NCBI RefSeq assembly: GCF_002019645.1
Contig: NZ_KV917374.1
Coordinates: 771,452-835,451 of the forward strand
Reading direction: 5' to 3'
Length of the DNA stretch: 64,000 nt
Source of the DNA: Litchfieldia alkalitelluris
GTDB taxonomy: Bacteria; Bacillota; Bacilli; Bacillales; Bacillaceae_L
The translations under genes and the position numbers were made by a program. Under the pieces are notes generated by a model. That model saw only the letters and a list, made by a program, of their open reading frames with translations. It was not told the DNA's origin and made no database searches. Positions 44,352 to 52,348 of the stretch are shown in pieces. Within the stretch, counting starts at the first letter, position 1, and the number at the start of each line of letters is the position of its first letter.

Positions 44352-46388
44352 GTGCAAGAAAGTATAGCTATAGATATTCAGAAAGAATTAATCTTTATTG
44401 ATCATCACTTATTTACCGAATACCTTCAACTTAAAGGTGAAGAAAAAAACCGATATCGTCACTTCTTAAAAAATATTTTGCCACAGTTTTTGAAGGACAA
44501 AAAGAAAGAGAAGTCCAGCTTCTATCTCTATTTGCCTGAATTTTCCGCAAAACAGTTAGTGGAAGAGGTAAAAGTAGATCCAGAGCTTGAGAGAATTGTT
44601 AGCTTATATAGTTCACATAAATTTATTAAGCAATACGGGACAGAAGATTACTTCCCATCTGGAAAAAATCCCACGAATGGATTATCACTAAAAGAAGAGC
44701 AGGTTTTTTATAAAACGTTACTAGATGACGTTCGTGGCCAGGATATGACTAAAGACATCCTATTAATCACTGGTCATGCGCATGCTCGTCAAAACGGAGA
44801 TGGGTTAGTAGATGCTGGAATTGCCCGAGTTGGTTGCTTCACGCTGAAGGATGGCTATGTTGAATATAAAATTGTGGAACCAAAAGAAGGGGAAACAGTG
44901 GTTATTCAAGGTAAAACATTTAAGCTTGGGAAGCGAATGACTGCTGGAGGAGAAGCGGCAATATTTGACCTCGGTAATGAACACAGCGACTTTGTTGCAA
45001 AAATTTATTGTACATCTCTGGATGAACAATCACTCAAACCAAACTGTGTAAAGTTTAGAGATTTGATGAAAAAGAGAACAGAAAAGCTAGAGGATTACTT
45101 TGCTAACCCCCAATATCAAATTCGAGATTCACAGTTAATTTTCCCTTTACTTCCAATACATGACGAACAAGGTGTTTTGATTGGGGTTGTAATGAAGAAG
45201 GTAAAAGATGGTACAGAACCTGCTAAGCAGCTTCATGATATTATCATGAACGATAGATGGCCATTTGAAGGTTTTGAGCGTAAAGACCTTTTAACTCTCG
45301 CACACCAAATCGTGAAAAAGGTTAAGAAAGTCCATGATCATGGAATTATAATTGGTGACATTAATCTGCGTAATTTCTTGGTTACAGGCAATAATTCTGA
45401 AACACTTAAAGTCTATTTAATTGACTTAGATGGATGTCAAATTGAAGGTCATCCTTCCTATTATGAAACTCCAAACTATCGTGACCCACTCTGGGACTTT
45501 GCGTCCGGTAAGCCACGATCAGTTGAAAATGAAGTGTTTACTCTTCTAGTTCTATTATTTGAAATCATTCACCTCGGTGTTCACCCATATTCTTATACGG
45601 GTGGTGCAGGAAAGAATTTGATTAATGATTGTCAGGAAAATATGCAAAACCGTGATTTTCCATATGTAAAAGGAAAGCCGATTAAAAGTGCTCAAGGGAT
45701 GTTTGCTCCACCTACAGCAAGATTTATCTTCTCTCATATGCCAAAACCAATGTGTAATTTATTTAGAGAAGCGTTTGGGAAAACGGAGGATGGCATTCAA
45801 GATTATCGTCCGAAAATAGAAGAAGTGATTGAAAAGCTAGAAGGTTACATTAAAATTGTTAGGAAATATAAAGATAATAATCAGCTTCGACCAGATACAT
45901 TCGGAATGCCGAAGAAGCATCGTGTGGATTTTGAATGTTCGCACAAAGATTGTAAAGGGAAAACGCATTATCGACATATAAAGGATATTGTTTCTAGACT
46001 TGAAAAGGGTAAAATTGAGAAATATCTGTTTTGTGGTAAACATCTTCAAAACTATCACAATATTATCAAAATGGAAAAGAAAGCAAAGTCAGAAGAGGAA
46101 AGACTGGAATTCAGAAAGCTTTGGCAATCTCAACATGAAGAAAGAAATATTGTAAGTGTAGTTGACCGCTTCTTTGATGAAAATGAGAGTCACGAACTAC
46201 TTGGAAAATGGGAAGAGTTAAAAGGGAAATTCTTTGATCAAGATGGTAGTGCGAGTTCCAGTTCGTTTAGACCAGTTCAACCTAATGGTGGTGGAACAAA
46301 TATGAAAACGGGATTCGATCAGGCAGCATCGGCAAAGGAAGATGAAAAAACAACAATACGTAGCTTACTTGATAAATTATTCGGATAA
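44352..46388 (+). CDS. Protein-kinase-like protein with N-terminal and zinc-binding C-terminal domains
   Basis: A 678-residue protein. Residues 1-175 form a separate alpha/beta domain that I do not recognise (DILLITGHAHARQNGDGLVD is notable). The kinase domain covers about 180-480: glycine loop KLGKRMTAGGEAAIF (191-205), lysine in FVAKIY (217), catalytic IGDINLRN (Asp336, replacing HRDLxxxN) and DLDG (358-361) in place of DFG. All catalytic residues are kept, so it should be active. A cysteine/histidine cluster near 540-575 (CSHKDCKG, then FCGKH) may bind zinc. The arrangement fits the kinase of TerY-P-type phosphorylation triads. Start is GTG 44352 after GGAGGGG. Confidence 0.85.
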   Translation: MQESIAIDIQKELIFIDHHLFTEYLQLKGEEKNRYRHFLKNILPQFLKDKKKEKSSFYLYLPEFSAKQLVEEVKVDPELERIVSLYSSHKFIKQYGTEDYFPSGKNPTNGLSLKEEQVFYKTLLDDVRGQDMTKDILLITGHAHARQNGDGLVDAGIARVGCFTLKDGYVEYKIVEPKEGETVVIQGKTFKLGKRMTAGGEAAIFDLGNEHSDFVAKIYCTSLDEQSLKPNCVKFRDLMKKRTEKLEDYFANPQYQIRDSQLIFPLLPIHDEQGVLIGVVMKKVKDGTEPAKQLHDIIMNDRWPFEGFERKDLLTLAHQIVKKVKKVHDHGIIIGDINLRNFLVTGNNSETLKVYLIDLDGCQIEGHPSYYETPNYRDPLWDFASGKPRSVENEVFTLLVLLFEIIHLGVHPYSYTGGAGKNLINDCQENMQNRDFPYVKGKPIKSAQGMFAPPTARFIFSHMPKPMCNLFREAFGKTEDGIQDYRPKIEEVIEKLEGYIKIVRKYKDNNQLRPDTFGMPKKHRVDFECSHKDCKGKTHYRHIKDIVSRLEKGKIEKYLFCGKHLQNYHNIIKMEKKAKSEEERLEFRKLWQSQHEERNIVSVVDRFFDENESHELLGKWEELKGKFFDQDGSASSSSFRPVQPNGGGTNMKTGFDQAASAKEDEKTTIRSLLDKLFG

Positions 46389-46417
46389 TTATCCGAACAA
46401 AGAGAGGATGTTCAAAT

Positions 46418-47194
46418 ATGGGAAGAAGTTTAGCTGAAAAATACGAGAATATATTAATCCAAAAAGGAAGAATTGAAAAAAGTCGTGGAGCGAAGGTTCC
46501 TGTTGTAATCCTTGTTGATACAAGTGGTTCAATGAATGAGAATAACAACATCAATAAATTAAACGAAGGCTTGGATGTTTATTTCAAGGAAATGAAGGGT
46601 GATCCTACCGTCCAAGATCATATTGATATTGCGATCATTTCATTTGGGTATAATGAAGTTCAATTAGCAGTTAATTTCGCTCACATTAAGGATCAACGCC
46701 TGCCAGTTTTCGCTGCTGGTGGTGGGACACCAATGTGTGAAGCGATCACACTTGGTCTTGATATCCTTGAAGACCAAATTGAGGTCTATAAAGAAGAGGG
46801 TGTTCCATTCCATCCACCTCATTTGATTATTATGACAGATGGTATGCCATCAGTGTCAGGTGTATATGACAGCCAAAACCGTGCGATTGAACTAAAACCA
46901 AATGATGACGAATTTATCCGTACACATGCTGCTTTCCGTAAATTTATGGATAATTTCAACTTGGTTTCCATTACAATCGGTGTAGGTGAAGAAATCGAAA
47001 ATCCATTCTTTTTACAAAAGTTCGCTTCAAAACCGGAAAACGTTTTAAAGCTAGATGAACGCAATATTGTAGAATTCTTTAAACTATTAAGTAAAAGTAC
47101 CTCGATTCTATCACGATCAGTACCAAGCTCAAGTAATAGTATGGAATTTGAAAAGGCTGATTCTAGAGGCGTTGTTTCGGAGTGGAAGGCATAA
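46418..47194 (+). CDS. VWA-domain protein, TerY-like (first copy)
   Basis: A 258-residue von Willebrand factor A protein with a complete MIDAS metal site: VDTSGSMNENNN, the threonine in GGGTPMCEA, and the aspartate in IMTDGMPS. It is made of little more than the VWA fold, without signal peptide or membrane anchor, like TerY. In the family VWA proteins bind ligands through the metal and assemble complexes with kinases and phosphatases. It begins 29 bases after the kinase gene. A second copy of the same length follows at 47376. Confidence 0.88.
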   Translation: MGRSLAEKYENILIQKGRIEKSRGAKVPVVILVDTSGSMNENNNINKLNEGLDVYFKEMKGDPTVQDHIDIAIISFGYNEVQLAVNFAHIKDQRLPVFAAGGGTPMCEAITLGLDILEDQIEVYKEEGVPFHPPHLIIMTDGMPSVSGVYDSQNRAIELKPNDDEFIRTHAAFRKFMDNFNLVSITIGVGEEIENPFFLQKFASKPENVLKLDERNIVEFFKLLSKSTSILSRSVPSSSNSMEFEKADSRGVVSEWKA

Positions 47195-47214
47195 TTAACC
47201 TTCATCAATAACTG

Positions 47215-47268
47215 GTCGCCATAGTAGGAAGATATATGAATGTAGTCATGTATCACTAGTATGGCGAC
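47215..47268. repeat. Long imperfect hairpin between the two VWA genes
   Basis: GTCGCCATA (47215-47223) and TATGGCGAC (47260-47268) are perfectly complementary, and the interior (GATATATGAA / GTCATGTATC) also pairs partly. The gap between the VWA genes is 181 bases, the largest in this part of the cluster, so the hairpin may set the level of downstream expression. The following sequence has no clear T-run. Confidence 0.5.
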
Positions 47269-47375
47269 TTATCTATTTACTTTGCTTAAGAAGTCTTGTT
47301 AGGCCGTTTGAATGGGAATCAAAAAGCCTTGAAAAATATGTTCGAACTAATTGTATATAAACCGGGGGGATTGTC

Positions 47376-48152
47376 ATGACACATCAAATGACTTTAATGG
47401 AACGAATGAACCGTAAAGAATTGAAGGAAGCAGGTATTCGTAATAAAGGTCATAAGCTTCCATTAATGTTGGTGCTAGATACAAGTGGGAGTATGTTACA
47501 CAATAATAATATTGACAAATTAAATCGTGGTGTTCAGTCATTCTATAATGAGATCTTAGAAGATCCGATTGTCCGTGAGCATTTACATGTTAGTTTGGTC
47601 ACTTTCGGTGAAGGTGGAGTGCAGGTTGCTACAGACTTTGGGAATCCAGCTGAGCAAGAAATCCCTGTCCTAAAAGCGGGTGGATCATCCCCGTTATGTA
47701 CCGCGATCATGACTGGACTTGATCTTTTAGAAGATCAAATTGATATTTATAACAACTTCGGAATTACTAGCCATCCGCCGGTTATGATTATCTTAACTGA
47801 TGGAGAGCCAACTACGATGGAATATGATGAAAGAGGGGTCCCTATTTTAGTGACAAAAGATACGCCAGAGTTTCTTGTCACTAAGAAGCGATTTAATTAT
47901 TTTCATACAGCCATGAGATTAAGTTCGTATTCAATCTTTTTTGGTGATGACGTAGAAAATACGTACTTTCTTCATCAGTTTGCAACAGCGAAGAGCAATG
48001 TTCAAAAATTAGATGAAGTAAACATTATAAAGTTTTTCAAGATGCTAGGAAAGAGTTCATCTGCACTAACAAAAGCAATCCCAGGAACAGGCTTTTCTTT
48101 GGATATGAGTTTCAATATATTTGAAGAGATAGCGGAAAATAAGAAGAAATAG
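47376..48152 (+). CDS. VWA-domain protein, TerY-like (second copy)
   Basis: A 258-residue paralogue of the preceding VWA gene, with MIDAS elements LDTSGSMLHNNN, GGSSPLCTA and ILTDGEPT. The second position is Ser rather than Thr. The two proteins align along their whole length (for example GGxxPxCxAIxxGLDxLEDQI and KLDExNIxxFFKxLxKS in both), so they arose by tandem duplication and may form a heterodimer. GGGGGA lies five bases before the ATG. The PP2C gene follows after 34 bases. Confidence 0.88.
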   Translation: MTHQMTLMERMNRKELKEAGIRNKGHKLPLMLVLDTSGSMLHNNNIDKLNRGVQSFYNEILEDPIVREHLHVSLVTFGEGGVQVATDFGNPAEQEIPVLKAGGSSPLCTAIMTGLDLLEDQIDIYNNFGITSHPPVMIILTDGEPTTMEYDERGVPILVTKDTPEFLVTKKRFNYFHTAMRLSSYSIFFGDDVENTYFLHQFATAKSNVQKLDEVNIIKFFKMLGKSSSALTKAIPGTGFSLDMSFNIFEEIAENKKK

Positions 48153-48186
48153 TGCTGTTTTCTTTGGAATGTAGGAGGATAAAGTT

Positions 48187-49785
48187 ATGAATTTACAATG
48201 GAAGGCTGCAAGCGGATATGTCCAAGGAATTGGTCATGTAGAGAATAATGAACCTTGTCAAGACCGAGCGATTCATATACATGATGAAGATCTACATGGG
48301 ATCGTGCTCGCTGATGGTGCTGGTTCTTGCCGTTTGAGTGAAAGAGGAGCAGAGCTTGTTGTGCAAACCTTTTTGAAATATTCAAAAGACAAATTCGATG
48401 AATGGTATGCCTCAGAAAATCCATCTTTATTAATAGAAGATTTTCTCCTCCAGGCTATTGATGAGGAAGCAGCTAAGCATAACCTGGCAGAACGGATGGA
48501 TTTTTCATGCACAGTGTTATTTGTTTTGGTGAAAAATAATCAATATCTTGCTGGTCATGTTGGTGATGGAGTTATTTTCCAACGAAGTGATAATGAGCTT
48601 TCAGTATTATCTCACCCTGAGAATGGTCGATATGCAAATGAAACTTATTTCATTACAATGGCGCCATTACATGAACACTTTCGTATATACAAAGGGTCGA
48701 TTGAAAACCATCTGGACTTTATGTTGATGTCTGATGGTGCAGCTACTTCCTTTTATATAAATTCCGAACGTGACATAGAAAAGGGTAATACGACCATTCT
48801 TTTCAATCATTTAGTTGAAAATGACGAGCAGCTAGTCATGGGGGAGCTCCCTGCATTGTTAGATATGGTAAAAGAAAATACCTCAGATGACTGCGCAATC
48901 GCATTAATGACTAGTCATACTGTAGACATAATAGATTTAGCGGAAGATATGGAACTGAAAGAAGAACCTGACAATATGCCAGAAGATGACTCAATCTTTA
49001 TTAAGGGAACAGATCCATCTAACGAACAAGGCGTAGATTTAAGTGATACGGTGAATAATGGGGAGCAAAATGACCTGTCAAATACACCTTCTTCTATACA
49101 TTCTGATGTTACCACTGAGGAAATACCCAAAGAGCAGAGTGAGGATTCATCAGTTACCGTCGAAAGTGAAAACTTTAAGCTTGATCTGCCTGAACATGAC
49201 GAAGAACTAGAGGATGAGTCTCCGAAATTCAACATCAATGAAGAGGATTATGTTGCTGAATACGAAAATGAAAATGAAGATGAAGATGAAGAGCTACAGG
49301 ACTATGCCTCTGATTATGAGTTCGAAGAAGATGTATTCATCGAAATAATCACGGAAGGTGAAGAACCCCCTCCGAATAATGAAGAAGACGACAAGAGCCT
49401 TCCTAATTATGAAGAAGATGAGAAGACCCTCCCAAACTATGAGGAGGAGGAAGAAGAAGAACACCTTCCTGAATATGAAGATGATGAATTTATTGAATCA
49501 TGTGAAGTTAATTCGGAGAAGGAAGAAGTTCCAAATGATATGGAAGCAATTGACGAAGATGCAAAAAAGGATGAAGAGGTTTCTTTGAATGAAGAAGTAC
49601 AGGCTTCAGAATCTGTCGCTGGTGAAGATGATGCTGGCGAAGTGGAACATGCTCAAACTGATGAATTAGAGGCAATTCATACAGAGAAAAAACCTGATGA
49701 GCTTCAAGCTAGTGAAAATGGTGAAGGGAGTGACCAGGAGGAACATGACAATGGAAGAAAAGAAACAGTTGGGCCAACCATCTAA
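48187..49785 (+). CDS. PP2C-type serine/threonine phosphatase with acidic tail
   Basis: The first about 250 residues form a PP2C (PP2C_2) domain: NEPCQDR, LADGAGS (metal-binding Asp), GHVGDGVIF, LMSDGAATS and SDDCAIALM. Metal-binding aspartates are present, so it should be active. The remaining 280 residues are extremely acidic and of low complexity, with repeats such as LPNYEEDEK. This tail is likely disordered and may bind basic partners or be phosphorylated by the cluster's kinase. With the kinase and VWA proteins it completes a TerY-P-like triad. AGGAGG precedes the ATG; the end overlaps the next gene by about 40 bases. Confidence 0.88.
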   Translation: MNLQWKAASGYVQGIGHVENNEPCQDRAIHIHDEDLHGIVLADGAGSCRLSERGAELVVQTFLKYSKDKFDEWYASENPSLLIEDFLLQAIDEEAAKHNLAERMDFSCTVLFVLVKNNQYLAGHVGDGVIFQRSDNELSVLSHPENGRYANETYFITMAPLHEHFRIYKGSIENHLDFMLMSDGAATSFYINSERDIEKGNTTILFNHLVENDEQLVMGELPALLDMVKENTSDDCAIALMTSHTVDIIDLAEDMELKEEPDNMPEDDSIFIKGTDPSNEQGVDLSDTVNNGEQNDLSNTPSSIHSDVTTEEIPKEQSEDSSVTVESENFKLDLPEHDEELEDESPKFNINEEDYVAEYENENEDEDEELQDYASDYEFEEDVFIEIITEGEEPPPNNEEDDKSLPNYEEDEKTLPNYEEEEEEEHLPEYEDDEFIESCEVNSEKEEVPNDMEAIDEDAKKDEEVSLNEEVQASESVAGEDDAGEVEHAQTDELEAIHTEKKPDELQASENGEGSDQEEHDNGRKETVGPTI

Positions 49786-50596
49786 AAAAAGAATTTTTGA
49801 GATTGAACAAGCTGTTGATAAGTTAGTGGATTCAAGTCGTGTTATAAACAAGAAACAAGATGACGTATTGGAGGGGGTTCTTACTGAAGAGCAATCCCCC
49901 TCTGTATCCTTAACTGATACCTTTGACACGGAAGAAGAAACCCCTCTAGACATAGAGGTTATTGCGGATGATTTCACTAGCACTGAAGAATTAACCGACG
50001 AAGCTCTATGTTTAGAAGTACCTTCTGGTACAGAACCTAATTTTCAAGATGAACGATTGAAGCATCAGTTCGAAGAATTATCAAAATCTATGACCACACA
50101 ATTTTCTTCAATTGAGTTAATTCTTCATAAGGTGATGCGTGATTTTCAAACGAAAATGATGGTAGACGCTCAAAAAGATCAAATTATAGATAATCTTCAT
50201 CGTGAACTTCAGGATTATAAAAACAATGAAAATCAGGATCGCTTTCTTCCGCTCATTCGAGATTTGATTGATTTGATAGATAACCTTAAGAAACATCTGG
50301 GAGAAATTGAAAAACATGGCTATGAACATCCTGAAAGCTTAGTCAAGTTGATTAAATATACAGCTCAAGATGTTGAGGATATTTTATATCGTCAAGGTAT
50401 TGAGGCTTTACCATATCAGAAGGGAAAGTTGGATACAAAGCGACATAAAGTTGTTAAAACGATTAAAACAGCTGATATAGAAAAAGATAAGCAGATTGCA
50501 GAAGTGTTTGGGAAAGCGTACAGCTGGGACGAACGACAAATACGCCCTGAACTTGTCGCGGTATATGGGTATCAACCAAACAAAGAAGTAGAATAA
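49745..50596 (+). CDS. GrpE-like nucleotide-exchange protein
   Basis: About 283 residues from ATG 49745 (or ATG 49751), which follow CAGGAGG inside the end of the PP2C gene, so translation is coupled. The N-terminal 110 residues are acidic and likely disordered. A long coiled coil follows (VDAQKDQIIDNLHRELQDYK), then a helical bundle and a GrpE-like beta domain: GIEALPYQKGKLDTKRHKVV, then AYSWDERQIRPELVAVYGY, which matches the H-V and RVxRPAxVxV features of GrpE. The canonical GrpE signature is otherwise diverged. It precedes two Hsp70 genes and is probably their dedicated exchange factor. Confidence 0.75.
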   Translation: MTMEEKKQLGQPSKKRIFEIEQAVDKLVDSSRVINKKQDDVLEGVLTEEQSPSVSLTDTFDTEEETPLDIEVIADDFTSTEELTDEALCLEVPSGTEPNFQDERLKHQFEELSKSMTTQFSSIELILHKVMRDFQTKMMVDAQKDQIIDNLHRELQDYKNNENQDRFLPLIRDLIDLIDNLKKHLGEIEKHGYEHPESLVKLIKYTAQDVEDILYRQGIEALPYQKGKLDTKRHKVVKTIKTADIEKDKQIAEVFGKAYSWDERQIRPELVAVYGYQPNKEVE

Positions 50597-50634
50597 TTGT
50601 TTAATAAGTTAAATGAAATGGGGAGAGGCATGAA

Positions 50635-52338
50635 ATGGCGAAGGTGAAAAAAGTTTACGGAATTGACTTGGGGACGACTTATTCATGTATATCCATCATG
50701 GACGAACACGATAAAGCGATTGTCTTGAAAAATGCTGACGGAGAAAGAATTACTCCTTCTGTTGTTTACTTTGAGGAAGATGGTAGTGGACAGGTAAATA
50801 TTGATGTCGGCATGTCGGCGAAGAATTACGCGGAAATGTACCCAAATGATGTAGTTTCCTATATAAAGCGCCAAATGGGTACAGATTATGAATTCGAACA
50901 CAAAGGACAATCGTATCGGGCGGAGGAAATTTCCGCTCTTATTCTAAAAAAACTAGTTAAAGATGCAGAATTGACAACTGGTGAAATAGTCGAGGATGTA
51001 GTCATCACTGTTCCTGCCTATTTCGGGGTTAATGAACGAGAAGCAACGAAAAAAGCAGGTGAAATTGCAGGTTTAAATGTAATTGATTTAATAAATGAAC
51101 CTACTGCCGCTGCGTTATCATATGGAATCACAAAGCAGTCGGATAAGAGGATTCTAGTCTATGACCTTGGCGGTGGAACATTTGATGTAACGTTAATTGA
51201 TGTTTCTTCGGAAGCAATTGATGTAATTGTTACGGGGGGAGATCATAACCTTGGAGGTAAAAACTGGGACGATGCGATCGTAGAGTATCTGGTTGATCAA
51301 TACAAGGAACAAACAGGTGATTTTACAGAAGATATCTTAATGAACCCTGAAACAGCTCAAAGCCTCCAGAGTTCGGCCGAAGTTGCTAAAAAAACGTTGT
51401 CCGCACCAAAGCGTTTTAAGGCTCCGATTACATTCTCCCACAATTTCGATCGTGTTCGTGTGGAGTTAACGCGTGAAAAGCTTGATGAAGTGACTTCTCA
51501 TCTTCTTGAAAGAACCATTGAATTAACAAAGTTGATGCTAGAAGATGCAAAGCTAAAAGGTCCTGGGAAAGATCAATTTGATGAAATCATTTTAGTTGGT
51601 GGCTCTACCAGAATGCTACAGGTGAAAGAGCGTCTTGTAGAAGAGTTTGGTATGGAACCAATTATGTTTGATCCTGATGAGGCAGTAGCAAAAGGTGCCG
51701 CTTTATACGGAATGCAAAAATCTGTGCAGGAATGGGTTTCTAACAAAATAGGTGCTAAGTATGGTCAAGGAATAGGAGCTTCTCAGATTCAAGATGTTAT
51801 GCCAAAGCTAACACAAGTTGAAAAGGAAGAGATTCTTCATGAAGCAGCAACCTATTTTAGGTTAACTCCGCAACGTGTCGAAAGTATGGCGAACCAAACG
51901 ATTCGTAATGTAACAAGTAAAAGCTTTGGAGTGGTAGCACACGTTGTAGAAAACGGAAGAGATGTTGAACGTGTCGTCAACCTTATCAAGAAAAATGATA
52001 CATTGCCATGCAAATATTCGCAAATCTTTGGTACTTATGAGGGGAATCAAGTGAACGCGAAAATTCAAGTGATGGAAAATGAAATGCTTGATGAAGTTCT
52101 AGAAAAAGATTATGCCATGGTGATAGGTGATGCCCTCCTGGATTTGCCCTTCGGCTTACCGGAAAATTCTCCGATTGAAGTGACCTATAATTTAAATGAA
52201 GATGGCACATTAGAGGTGACTGCAGTAGAGGTAACAGAAAAGGGGACAGTACAAGTAACAGTGCAAACCAATTCTGTTATTAATGAAGAAGACAAAGAAA
52301 AAGCGATTCTAAAAATTCAAGATTTCGTTTTGAACTAG
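50635..52338 (+). CDS. Divergent Hsp70 (DnaK-like) chaperone
   Basis: A 567-residue Hsp70. The actin-type ATPase is well kept: GIDLGTTYSC (9-18), TVPAYF (125-130), INEPTAAA (153-160), DLGGGTFD (177-184) and VGGSTRM. After the ATPase there is an extra segment of about 70 residues (NKIGAKYGQGIGASQIQDVM and on) and then a beta-type substrate domain (NVTSKSFGVVAHV to VQVTVQTNSV). The C-terminal helical lid is essentially missing; housekeeping DnaK is about 40 residues longer and has the lid. It is a specialised chaperone, encoded 38 bases after the GrpE-like gene and ten bases before an Hsp70-VWA fusion. Confidence 0.9.
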   Translation: MAKVKKVYGIDLGTTYSCISIMDEHDKAIVLKNADGERITPSVVYFEEDGSGQVNIDVGMSAKNYAEMYPNDVVSYIKRQMGTDYEFEHKGQSYRAEEISALILKKLVKDAELTTGEIVEDVVITVPAYFGVNEREATKKAGEIAGLNVIDLINEPTAAALSYGITKQSDKRILVYDLGGGTFDVTLIDVSSEAIDVIVTGGDHNLGGKNWDDAIVEYLVDQYKEQTGDFTEDILMNPETAQSLQSSAEVAKKTLSAPKRFKAPITFSHNFDRVRVELTREKLDEVTSHLLERTIELTKLMLEDAKLKGPGKDQFDEIILVGGSTRMLQVKERLVEEFGMEPIMFDPDEAVAKGAALYGMQKSVQEWVSNKIGAKYGQGIGASQIQDVMPKLTQVEKEEILHEAATYFRLTPQRVESMANQTIRNVTSKSFGVVAHVVENGRDVERVVNLIKKNDTLPCKYSQIFGTYEGNQVNAKIQVMENEMLDEVLEKDYAMVIGDALLDLPFGLPENSPIEVTYNLNEDGTLEVTAVEVTEKGTVQVTVQTNSVINEEDKEKAILKIQDFVLN

Positions 52339-52348
52339 GGAGGAACCT

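Noticed and set aside
47215-47268. Terminator between the two VWA genes
   Set aside because: The stem is real but has a loop of more than 30 bases and no T-run follows, so it is listed only as a hairpin.
48915-49238. Serine-rich minus-strand ORF within the PP2C gene
   Set aside because: It is the antisense reading of the acidic low-complexity tail (GAA/GAT codons give TTC/ATC) and has no start signal.
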